Shown: positions 9,214 through 17,081 of the stretch, one piece after another
Layout: each line of letters begins with the position of its first letter
Position numbering within the stretch: position 1 is the first letter of the stretch
Assembly: GCF_026151205.1 (NCBI RefSeq)
Contig: NW_026971935.1
Span: 1-17,081, forward strand
DNA: 17,081 nt
DNA from: Bolinopsis microptera
Taxonomy: Eukaryota; Ctenophora; Tentaculata; Lobata; Bolinopsidae
Direction of reading: 5' to 3'
Made by a program: the position numbers and the translations under genes
Notes under the pieces: generated by a model
The model's input: the letters and a program-made list of their open reading frames with translations, nothing else
The model's database searches: none
Told to the model about the DNA's origin: nothing

Positions 9214-9957
9214 TGATTTAAGCTCTCCACCCAAATCAGTCATAATATGAGGGAAGAATTCGTGAATACCTGGAAATCTGCCAAGGCCTCCTCACCAAAA
9301 CTAGAATTCTATAACTTAATTAAACATGATTTTGAACCAGAGGCATACCTACGAATAATCAAAGTACCTGATTTTCGAAAAAGCTTGACAAGGTTTCGTA
9401 TCAGCTGCCACAACCTCTACGTTGAAAGGGGCAGATACGAAACCCCTCTTGTACCAAGAGAAGAACGTTGGTGCACTTACTGCTTTTTCAGTAAAGGGCT
9501 CAAACCTATCGAGGACGAAAGCCATGTATTAATTGACTGTTTGCTTTACTCCTCAGTTAGGGAAAAATTCAACTTTTATCCCCAAAACATCACTGACCTA
9601 GCCAGTCTGCTCTCCAACAAAAATCTAGATCCTACCAAATTTACTGCCACAGCAAGAGCAATCCATTCAATTCTCTCTGTGAACGAACAATATACAGCCT
9701 ATTATAAGAGCCCAGATTTCCACTCAAATACTGGCAAGTGCATAATGCTCTAGGAACTCAAAATAAACTCATGAACCATACAAATAAATGATTTACTTAA
9801 AGAAAATAGCATTATATTATAACATTTCTATTTTATCCCTACACATTTGTAAATGATTAGAAGTGTGTAACTTAAATTATTTCAGAATTATAACTATTGT
9901 GAACTCAATAAAATAATTATCACTTTTGTATCCTTGTATCCTTGTATCCTTGTATCC
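9214..9957 (+). mobile_element. 5'-truncated LINE nested in the reverse-transcriptase relic
   Basis: A 744-bp insert carries an intact 168-codon frame (9247-9753, TAG) that is only the C-terminal end of a LINE reverse-transcriptase protein. TRFRISCHNLYVERGRY, PREERWCTYC and HVLIDCLLY make up the conserved K/RxRxS.H.L..E.GRY and C..C..H...C arrangement, a zinc-knuckle-like end following the RT. The ATG at 9247 is internal to the original protein, so no product is expected. The 3' part is AT-rich with AATAAA-type signals and ends in four perfect TTGTATCC units (9926-9957), then the target duplication. The open frame, against the broken host relic, indicates it is the younger insertion. Confidence 0.85.
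9926..9957 (+). repeat. Four-copy TTGTATCC 3' tail of the nested LINE
   Basis: Four exact octamers at 9926, 9934, 9942 and 9950 abut the right target duplication at 9958. Some non-LTR families end in short tandem repeats of this kind instead of poly(A); the repeats mark the exact 3' terminus. Confidence 0.85.
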
Positions 9958-10919
9958 TCTATGACCAGGAAGCATCCCTGATGAAGTTGGATAAAATTAA
10001 GATAAAGGGCAGAGTTAACAGCCTCAAGTTAGTTAAAGAATTACGCTTGAAGAAGGAGCTTGCTGAGATAATGAGTGAAGTGGATGAGAATACTAGGGAG
10101 TCACTGCAACTGGTACAAGAACATGGGTCAGGAGCTTGGCTAACATGTCTCCCCATTCAACAGCTAGGGTATGCTTATAGCGAGCAAGACTTCAGAGATG
10201 CTGTTCATCTCTGGTGTGGTTGGGACATCCCTAACACCCCAAGAATCTGTGATTATGGAGCCAAGAATGATCACAATCATATCCTCAACTGTAAGAACTA
10301 CCGTCATAACAACATGAGAGACTCTGTTGCTGAATACCTTAGGCTGGTGACCAAGGATGTGAGCTGAGGATTTAGCCCCTGTTAACACCTATAGAATCAG
10401 CCAACTTCCAACAAAAGGGCAACAATGCTGATATAAGGCTAGGCTCGATATATCAGCAAGAGGAGTATGGAGCACATTTGAGAGGACTTTCTTTGACATG
10501 CGTATTTTCAATCCTAAATCGCCTACATATCAAGGAAAGACCATGCCACAGCTCTACACTCTGCACGAGAATGAGAAATAGAACCAGTATGCATGAACAG
10601 TGTGCTACAATAATTGAAGAAAGGGCCATTTTTGTCCTCCCTGTATTTACCACTACAGGAGGAATGGCACCTGAGCTTGAGGCCAAGTGTTTTATAAGGA
10701 GACTTGCTGTGTTGATAGCCACCAAGACCAAGGAGGACTACACTCTACAGCCAGGTGATGTGTAACATCAGGACACGCCTGAGCATGGATATAAAGACTA
10801 AAGAGGAGTGTGCTAGTAGCAGTTAGAGGTGTACATGGAAAGCCAAAGAAGGCATGGACCGCCCCTATATCCAATGTCTCCTTCAACCTGATACCTGAGG
10901 AGAAGAGCTACGAAGGATA
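9958..10919 (+). pseudogene. Reverse-transcriptase relic, C-terminal zinc-knuckle and endonuclease-like part
   Basis: This continues the relic interrupted at 9213. One frame (to TGA 10365-10367) reads QEASLMKLDKIK, then GSGAWLTCLPIQQLGYAYS, FRDAVHLWCGWDIPNTPRIC and HNHILNCKNYRHNNMRD, the C..C..H...C knuckle of the family. After further shifts come NADIRL and FERTFFDMRIFNPKSP. The spaced D and FFDMR suggest a PD-(D/E)XK restriction-like endonuclease core, as I recall in this element group. Then come LPVFTTTGGMAPELEAKCF, IRRLAVLIATKTKEDY and, in yet another frame, GKPKKAWTAPISNVSFNLIP ending at TAG 10917-10919. A tandem 5-bp duplication AGGCT AGGCT (10436-10445) breaks the frame inside the endonuclease-like part; other lesions include stops near 10575 and 10763. 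It cannot encode a functional protein. Confidence 0.75.
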
Positions 10920-11115
10920 GACGATATCTATTGCTCAGGATTAACGTTTGTGCTCTGCCAATTGCATCACTTGATTTAATTTATTGTATATATATTATAT
11001 ATACTGTTTAACATTTTTCACTCTTCAATAAAAAACTAGCTTAATGTCAGTAGGTCGTTAAGAATTTTTGTGTGCACACACGTACACAGATACCTAACAG
11101 TATTATTATTATTAT
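10920..11115 (+). mobile_element. Presumed 3' UTR and tail of the reverse-transcriptase relic
   Basis: AATAAA lies at 11027-11032 about 110 bp after the relic's last stop, and a (TAT)n-type run (ATT repeats) spans 11101-11115. The latter may mark the 3' terminus of the element. No matching target duplication could be assigned because the 5' end is decayed. Confidence 0.4.
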
Positions 11116-12240
11116 ATCTTGTCTGGATATTCGAACCTTTCGAATTGTATCTCGAAATTTATGTTTAAATTCCCTGTGTAGTTTTTTCAAGGTATAATGG
11201 GAATAATATTGTAAAATGTCTATTGTATAATGTCATCATTTTATGGCTCTTCAAGTATCCATTTTGATTGATGTAGCAATTTGAAGTTGCAGCCGAAGAT
11301 TTATTGATTTTAATGTGGTCCATTCTTAATAAAAATATTTTGCGTTACTATTTGTTTAAACTGCTTTAGTTTTTAACTGTTTAGGAGATGATTTGAAGCA
11401 GTGCAACGATCTAAGTGCGGTGAAAACGAAGTCAGACCAAAGCCAGATGCTTTAGTTCACACTGTGACTGATTAATGTACCTCTCAACCTCTGCAGTCTG
11501 CAACATACTGACTGTCTTACTTGTAACCTGGTTAGTTATAATAGTTATTTTTAATCGTATACCTTCAAGCTTTCCTCCAAACACTGATTTATTGCTAGTA
11601 TTTTATATTACTGAGCAGACTGAACCAAGTTTTGATTAAATGATTAAGATTATTAAAGTTGAGATCATAATCGTATTAATCCAACAATTAATGATCGCTT
11701 GTATTTGTTGCTGTGAGACACAAAACACTACACATCCACATTTGACACTAAACACTACGCCTTACACGCTAAACACTACACATTACACTAGGACTCTAGG
11801 AGACAATGAATCTAACGGCCTGTGATTTGTGAATAACCGAAATTTAACGTATACTGTAAATGTATCTATTTATTCACTAAGAAAATCATTAATTTATGAG
11901 CTAGTACCTGAGTGTAATAGTGCTTATGTAGATCGTGGATTTATATCTAATATTAATAACAATGCAGTTCCCTCTTAATAAAGGTCACCATACAAGTTGT
12001 ACTTTTTGAATAACTTTTTATCCTTTTTTCTAACATTTATTCTGTAAATAGTTGTTGGTAGTTCTAAAGTTTAATGGCAATTTCTGAATGTTTTGCGATA
12101 CTTACTCTGGTTACTCATTTTTGTTGATGGAGGTTATTTTTAATCAACAGCGGTGTCATAGTCACTTGAGGTCCATGCTGTATTGTTGGCTGCATGTTGC
12201 AGCTTTATGAATTCCTAGGCGACTTTTAGCAATGGTGATT
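11116..12240. other. Intergenic DNA, no gene; short degenerate repeat
   Basis: No coding signature on either strand. At about 11722-11795 a degenerate repeat of AAACACTAC and TTACAC words (ACACTAAACACTAC, ACACTACACATTACAC) forms a small minisatellite; a short frame across it is low complexity. Scattered AATAAA words occur (for example near 11322 and 11977). Confidence 0.45.
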
Positions 12241-12241
12241 G

Positions 12242-12533
12242 TATAGAAGTTGTCAACAAGCTTGAGCTGGTGCTATTGTGCTCCTGATTTCAGTGGACAT
12301 TTTATTAAATTGTAGTGGACTGTCTCTCTCTCTCTCTGTTTTGGTCAACGGTTTCTGGCCACCTAGTGAAGACTGAAGAGGGAGGCCTTCTCGCCGTGCC
12401 CACAGAGTGTGACTCCTGCTAGCCACACTCCAGGACTCCCTCAGTATATACAAAAACATAGAATAATAGATATCAACGCAACAGACCTCTGGAGTCTCGA
12501 AGCTGTTACTACCTTGCTCAGAGCAAACCCACT
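12242..12533 (-). mobile_element. Probable 3' UTR of the minus-strand LINE
   Basis: Downstream of the LINE stop on the minus strand, this segment has balanced base composition unlike the AT-rich DNA to its left, and a second open frame (12459-12253) containing a GAGAGA run (plus-strand (CT)n at 12324-12340). No protein family is recognised. The change in composition near 12240 may mark the element's 3' end. Confidence 0.35.
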
Positions 12534-13160
12534 TCAGATGTTCTTCTTTGGCGGGCAGGCGAGGGACTCCCGAGCATGGTCCACACCTGAATATGTGTCA
12601 CTATCTGAGATAGTCCTGTGTGGGTCTAGTGTATGATTATTTATGAACCTTGGTGTATGTCCTAGATGCTTATCCAAATAGATCGTCTCAAACCTTGTTG
12701 ACTGTTCCACGAATTTGATAATGTGGTCGAGTTTACTATTGATGAGTTCCTCAATTGTTAGGATGGGTTTACCAAATATCCTCATTCTAGTTGTCATCAG
12801 CTGGATGCATTCACATAGGAAGTGTTGTGATGTTTCTGCTTCCCCTGGGCAGTGTTCACAGTCTTGTGTTTCGAAATTGGAGTTGTTTGCTACCGTCTGG
12901 AAGTATGCTAGTGGGCTGTGTCCTGATAGTAGCCATGTTAGCCATCTGATGTGAGTACCTGTGATGTTAATTTTCTTGTACCTGTTTTTGTTGAGGAAAA
13001 ATGTTAGTGGGGTTTTTCCTTTATCACTGAGTGCCACCTGTTTATACTTCTTGATATGGAGATTGAAGAGGTAGTGGACTGTATACCACCTGTTCAGTGC
13101 AACTAATTGTACTGATCTGTAGGGCACAATTTTAAAAGAGTTTATTTGTTACTCTACAAT
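12534..13160 (-). mobile_element. LINE C-terminal fragment (I/Jockey-like), minus strand
   Basis: An open frame on the minus strand runs from about 13160 (in-frame TAA just upstream) to TGA 12536-12534. HIRWLTWLLSGHSPLAYF followed by CEHCPGEAETSQHFLCEC and MRIFGKPIL is the pattern found after the RNase H region in I- and Jockey-like non-LTR elements: a T/S-GH..L stretch and a C..C..H...C knuckle. The fragment covers only the C-terminal approximately 205 codons; RT and RNase H are absent, so it is 5' truncated. A 3' UTR-like stretch with a (CT)n run at about 12324-12340 follows on the minus strand. The exact 3' terminus and target duplications were not found. The frame is intact but has no start of its own. 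Confidence 0.75.
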
Positions 13161-14128
13161 GCTGTACTGTTCATTGTGTTTGGCCCCGACTTTGATTTCC
13201 TTGTTTTCTTTATCTTTTCAGCACCTCAAGTTCTGATTTTTTGAGGAGAAATTCTAGTTAAAGACGTTCACATTATTATACAGTGATCTGATGAATGACA
13301 ATATGCGGGAGTGAGTAAAGTTGTAAAAGTCATGAACAATTATCGATCAATAGGAAGAAATTTAAATAAATGGCAGTTATGATGACTAAAAGTAGATTGA
13401 ACGGCTAAAATACGGGTCTTGGGAGCTAGAGAAATAAAATAAAATGATACAAGCTTGCATTTATTCTGTCTAACATTTAATTAATTCTATGTATGTTTTT
13501 GAAACTACTCAGTACTCTCCATCTCCTTTCTTCAGGTTTATTTTTTAAATTTTTTATAATTATATGGCAGATTTATTTTATTTTAAATATATAGCAATGG
13601 CCAAACCACATTGTACATTGTTTGGTATTATATTTATGTATGCATACTTATTACTAACTGTATATAATTTCAATAATTTTCGGGGCTCAAGTCAGGACGT
13701 CTCGTCCCACGAGTAAAGTTGTAAGCTGAGTACATACTTTTAGATCATCTTACCTCGTACGGTGAAATGGGGAAAGTTTTGCTTCAGCCTGGTGTGTTGA
13801 GTGCTTCCCAAGTTTTGGGATCCAAAAATATGATCACCATGAACACTACTTAAGAGTTAAAACATGAACTTATCACACAACTGCAATGATTCCAGAAATT
13901 TGTATAAGTGCACTTACTTAATATATATTATATAGTCTACACGGTCTCTGAATAAAAGATAATAATTCAGACACAATCTGTCTTACCTGTAATTAAAAGA
14001 GTCCATTCAACAGTATATGGGTTCTGTAGAAAATGATTTTGCCAGTGGACTATTTGAGGTACAGATGGTGTGTGAATTCTGACTTAACTTAGGTAAAATT
14101 GATTACACAATAGACAGACTGTCGAGGT
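13161..14128. other. AT-rich intergenic DNA, nothing recognised
   Basis: I see no gene, RNA fold or repeat in this stretch. Short TA-rich runs (for example 13550-13690 and 13918-13935) and scattered AATAAA words are the only noticeable features. Confidence 0.4.
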
Positions 14129-14154
14129 GGCAACGTCTTAGTCGAGACGTTGCC
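14129..14154. repeat. 10-bp-arm hairpin
   Basis: GGCAACGTCT at 14129-14138 and its exact complement AGACGTTGCC at 14145-14154 enclose a 6-nt loop (TAGTCG). It is followed by TCATTT and an A-rich stretch. It could be a solo transposon end or a structured element; no function is evident. Confidence 0.5.
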
Positions 14155-14232
14155 ATCATTTATAAAAAACATTTTCAAAATTTACAGATATTTCCAAAAC
14201 AGTTTACCCCCCAGTTCCATGGCCGGATATTA

Positions 14233-14448
14233 TGCCAAATTATTAGACGGAGGTCCATTTCCCGTAGATCATCTCCGGAGATGATTCTCCGGCTCCGTCT
14301 ACTGTATTAGACGGAGATGAAGCTCTCCGGGAATTTCTCGGAGATTAATTCATACAGTATCAACAAAATTACCGTAGATGGTCTCCGGTCGTGGAACTGC
14401 AAACTCCGGAGAAATATCAGTAGACGATCTCCGTCTAATAATTTGGCA
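14233..14448. mobile_element. 216-bp MITE with perfect terminal inverted repeats
   Basis: The 23 bases 14230-14252 (TTATGCCAAATTATTAGACG plus GAG) are the exact reverse complement of 14429-14451. Taking TA at 14231-14232 and 14449-14450 as target duplication leaves an element starting TGCCAAATTATT and ending AATAATTTGGCA, as expected for a Tc1/mariner-type nonautonomous element. Inside are further copies of the terminal words: CTCCGTCTA (14293-14301) pairs with TAGACGGAG (14308-14316), and GTAGA..TCTCCGG variants occur several times. The element therefore folds into multiple hairpins. It has no transposase. A short minus-strand frame across it is not a gene. Confidence 0.75.
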
Positions 14449-14734
14449 TAAGGTTCATTGTTTATCATTCTGATCCAAATTTTAGAGTGCTTCTTGAAGA
14501 AAGATATCTTTAGCATTAAAATTTACTGCGTTGGCCTTCGTGTAGTGGCAGAGGAAAGTTCTTTTCTAAGTTCCGTGAAGCTGGTAGAATTAGGATCCAG
14601 ATTTGAGAGTAAACGATGAACACTATATTCATTAATCACGGTGTCGTAGCACGCTATCACAATTCGCATGGTTATTTGATAAATTTTCCTAACGAGATAA
14701 ACAATTTGCTTTTATATTAAATACTTTTCAAATT

Positions 14735-15073
14735 TCACATCATACTATACCCCGGATTAGATGATCTATTGCAATATGTTGCAATGGAGTTTCTAAAATG
14801 TATATCATAACTTCCATTTTTTTCAGGTTTTATTGGTGTTGTAGACGATCACTGAATTCTGTAGCTCTGTGAGATTTGTGGCTTCATCGAATTACATCAG
14901 ACGATCACATCATACTATACCCCGGATTAGATGATCTATTGCAATATGTTGCAATGGAGTTTCTAAAATGTATATCATAACTTCCATTTTTTTTTCAGGT
15001 TTTATTGGTGTTGTAGACGATCACTGAATTCTGTAGCTCTGTGAGATTTGTGGCTTCATCGAATTACATCAGA
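14735..15073. repeat. Near-identical 170-bp tandem duplication
   Basis: 14735-14904 and 14905-15073 are head-to-tail copies starting TCACATCATACTATACCCCG. By eye they differ only by two extra T in a poly-T run (about 14816-14823 versus 14986-14995) and by the loss of CG or CGA at the right end of copy two. TTTTTTTCAGG in each copy looks like a splice acceptor, but no coding frame follows. Near identity implies a recent duplication. Confidence 0.9.
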
Positions 15074-15400
15074 TCACGCAGACTTGATGAAAATATGAAG
15101 ACGTGAACTAGATCTGCTAATGCTATTCTCTCTTTAGCAAATAGCACGAGGTTAATTAAATAAGCAAGGGTAGCTTAAAATATAACAATCTTTTGAAACA
15201 TATGACGTCGTGTATTTTACTAAAGTTTGTTGGAGGATTGAAATTCACTTTCAAATCATCAAATGCTACTTTCGCAGCTCAGAATGGTTATAATTTTAAT
15301 CTTAAAGTAATGCAATGTTATTTTTCAATCTGCTACTGACAGCATTTGTTATCTGATGTTTTGAATGGGGAAAGAGTTTGAGTAGTTCAACAATCATGCA
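15074..15400. other. AT-rich DNA, no gene seen
   Basis: Between the tandem duplication and the minisatellite I see no open frame of interest, no inverted repeats and no family motif. Confidence 0.4.
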
Positions 15401-15401
15401 C

Positions 15402-15662
15402 ATCAGTGTTTATGTCACTCAGTGTTTACTCTCTCGATTCTCCGTCTCCCTCAATGTTTGATGACCGACCCAGTGTTTCCCTCCGTATCCCTGCGTATTG
15501 ACTGTCCGTCTCACTGTGCAGTGTTTAATATCTGTCTTTCAGTTTTCAATCTCTATCTCGTGTTAAATAGTTCTCTCTGTATTTAATGTCCGTCCAACTC
15601 CTAGTGTTCAATATCTGTCTCATCGTTTATTTTCCGTCTCGCTGTTCAATCTCCGTATCTCA
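15402..15662. repeat. Degenerate pyrimidine-rich minisatellite
   Basis: Roughly ten imperfect units of about 20-28 bp contain CAGTGTTTA or TGTTCAAT followed by a word like ATCTCCGTCTC (for example at 15417-15450, 15521-15540, 15602-15625 and 15640-15658). Units vary in length and sequence, indicating an old tandem expansion. No frame is maintained. Confidence 0.6.
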
Positions 15663-16010
15663 AGGTGCAAGGAGTGTATGATTGTAAACGTTTTGGATTT
15701 AGCTAGAGATTTTGGAACTTTCCGATGGTAGGTAAATTCTCACCTACTTAACAGATTTTTCAGCGGAGTTTCATTGCAGTGTTTAAGGGTTCTCGGATAA
15801 TGCTCTTATAAATTCATTATTTTACATCTGTGTTTCATTTTGTAAAAAAGATTTCAAGTATAAAGATGATGACAATGACATGTCCGTTCTATAATTCGAG
15901 TCGAAATATTGATTATGCAAACTTATTCCACGCTGTCTTGTTGTTTACGTAAGCCGCTGTGCGTGACATTGTTAAGAAGTAAAAGACGCGCATTGCGCGC
16001 GCGATGTTTT
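15663..16010. other. Unannotated spacer before the GC-rich array
   Basis: No gene or repeat family recognised. Composition is AT-rich until about 15985, where CGCGCATTGCGCGCGCG (15987-16003), a CG-rich near-palindromic run, precedes the array. Confidence 0.4.
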
Positions 16011-16092
16011 GACCCTCCTCGGCCGAATGACCCTCCTCGGCCACGTGAGTATGGTTTTTTATTTTATTTTTTAAAATGACCCTCCTCGGCCA
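16011..16092. repeat. Left 82-bp module bordering the satellite array
   Basis: The sequence GACCCTCCTCGGCC occurs three times here, with CACGTGAGTATGG and a T/A-rich run between the second and third copies. The same module, two bases shorter, recurs in the same orientation at 16655-16734 on the other side of the array. The CCTCCTCGGCC words are half of the palindrome that makes up the array. Confidence 0.8.
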
Positions 16093-16642
16093 TGGCCGAG
16101 GAGGGCCATTTCTTGTTTGGCCCCGCTCGGCCATGGCCGAGGAGGGCCATTTTTTTCATATTGTTTGGCCCTGCTCGGCCATGGCCGAGGAGGGCCATTT
16201 CTTGTTTGGCCCCGCTCGGCCATGGCCGAGGAGGGCCATTTTTTTCATATTGTTTGGCCCTGCTCGGCCATGGCCGAGGAGGGCCATTTCTTGTTTGGCC
16301 CCGCTCGGCCATGGCCGAGGAGGGCCATTTTTTTCATATTGTTTGGCCCTGCTCGGCCATGGCCGAGGAGGGCCATTTCTTGATTGGCCCCGCTCGGCCA
16401 TGGCCGAGGAGGGCCATTTTTTTCATATTGTTTGGCCCTGCTCGGCCATGGCCGAGGAGGGCCATTTCTTGTTTGGCCCCGCTCGGCCATGGCCGAGGAG
16501 GGCCATTTTTTTCATATTGTTTGGCCCTGCTCGGCCATGGCCGAGGAGGGCCATTCCTTGTTTGGCCCCGCTCGGCCATGGCCGAGGAGGGCCATTTTTT
16601 TCATATTGTTTGGCCCTGCTCGGCCATGGCCGAGCAGGGCCA
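16081..16642. repeat. 89-bp palindromic satellite array, about six units
   Basis: GGCCCCGCTCGG recurs at 16119, 16208, 16297, 16386, 16475 and 16564, and GGCCCTGCTCGG at 16167, 16256, 16345, 16434, 16523 and 16612, each exactly 89 bp apart. Each 89-bp unit holds two palindromes centred on GGCCATGGCC, separated by ATTTCTTGTTT and ATTTTTTTCATATTGTTT linkers. The first palindrome (16081-16104) is 24 bp and the last (16612-16641) a perfect 30 bp. Units differ by single bases (CTTGATT at about 16379, CATTCC at about 16551). Long open frames of up to 245 codons occur on both strands purely because the unit is nearly stop-free; their repetitive peptides (MAEEGHF, GHGRGGP, ARPWPRRA) have no protein-like character, so I do not call genes here. 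Confidence 0.9.
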
Positions 16643-16654
16643 TTTTTAAAAAAT

Positions 16655-16734
16655 GACCCTCCTCGGCCGAATGACCCTCCTCGGCCACGTGAGTATGGTT
16701 TTTATTTTATTTTAAAAATGACCCTCCTCGGCCA
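16655..16734. repeat. Right 80-bp module bordering the satellite array
   Basis: Direct repeat of 16011-16092, differing mainly in the length of the T/A run. It follows the final 30-bp palindrome after a short ATTTTTAAAAAAT linker. A further CACGTG lies just beyond at 16740-16745, giving three CACGTG sites near the array (16042, 16686, 16740). Confidence 0.8.
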
Positions 16735-16745
16735 CCATACACGTG

Positions 16746-17081
16746 GGCCGTCGTATATAATACATACAGAGTACAGACAGACAGACAAAGATAATCTTTC
16801 GAATTATAATTAAGATTGTAGAAACCAAGAAACTGCTCTTTATAGGAGGTGCACGATAAAAATAAACTTGCTCGGATTTAAAAAATTTTTGTACCACTGT
16901 TTTCTAGAGACTGTGAGAATTTTCACAATACCAAATTTGTCATACCTTTTTGGAAAGATCAGTGAGTTTCGCCTAGGTGCCATATTTGATGGTGCGCGGC
17001 TTTTGGAGCAAAAGTAGCTGTAAAAGTCGCGTAATTTGACCAAATTCGTCCAAATTTGACCATTTTTGTCGTATTATTCGG
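16746..17081. other. Right end of window, no gene seen
   Basis: After the array come a short (ACAG)n run (about 16772-16787) and AT-rich DNA. Short frames on the minus strand have no recognisable motif. GTAATTTGACCAAATTCG with TCCAAATTTGACCA (about 17031-17061) is a small internal repetition. Confidence 0.4.

Noticed and set aside
12715-12954. Plus-strand frame of 79 codons
   Set aside because: It is opposite the minus-strand LINE C-terminus containing the recognisable cysteine knuckle.
14307-14516. Minus-strand frame of 69 codons
   Set aside because: It crosses the MITE inverted repeats and has no family motif.
16064-16813. Multiple overlapping open frames of up to 245 codons on both strands
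   Set aside because: They are products of a nearly stop-free 89-bp repeat. Minus-strand frames recur every 89 bp and the peptides are the same words in shifted registers.

Overview
The window looks like AT-rich genomic DNA from an invertebrate animal. The evidence is spliced genes with GT..AG introns, several degraded LINE-type retroelements, a MITE-like palindromic element, minisatellites and a satellite-like array. I cannot name the phylum. The retroelement C-termini and the large nuclease-like gene are of types I associate with cnidarians, molluscs, annelids and sponges. All identifications come from reading translations by eye; no database search was run.

Layout. Positions 1-810 (minus strand) hold the C-terminal exon of a glycosylated single-pass membrane protein, possibly an old envelope-like glycoprotein; an overlapping second frame suggests it may be broken. 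Positions 1263-2103 (minus) hold a compact three-exon gene for a 138-residue type I membrane protein (signal peptide, short cysteine-containing ectodomain, transmembrane segment, cysteine-rich tail). Its upstream side (2187-2431) carries a diverged tandem duplication with four CACGTG E-boxes. On the plus strand a TATA-like box and possible first exon (2528-2628) and a TATA-containing direct repeat (2747-2883) precede a six-exon gene (3282-6894) open over 826 codons. It combines an N-terminal helical region with NYARW and AHEQNN motifs, a FEN1/XPG-like PIN nuclease region and a C-terminal cysteine cluster. One intron holds a LINE 3' fragment whose A/T-rich tail runs to the next splice acceptor.

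Positions 6895-8550 have no recognised gene. Positions 8560-11115 are a decayed reverse-transcriptase element with an endonuclease-like C-terminus, interrupted by a younger 5'-truncated LINE (9214-9957) that has four TTGTATCC tail units and an 8-bp target duplication. Another LINE C-terminus lies on the minus strand (12534-13160). Positions 13160-17081 are repeat-dominated: a 26-bp hairpin, a 216-bp MITE with perfect inverted ends, a near-identical 170-bp tandem duplication, a degenerate pyrimidine-rich minisatellite, and a GC-rich 89-bp array built on GGCCATGGCC palindromes and bracketed by two roughly 80-bp modules.

The two host-like genes diverge from a shared interval (about 2104-2527), so the E-box cluster could serve either or both. 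No operon-like organisation is visible. The other segments are best read as layers of transposon insertion and local repeat expansion.
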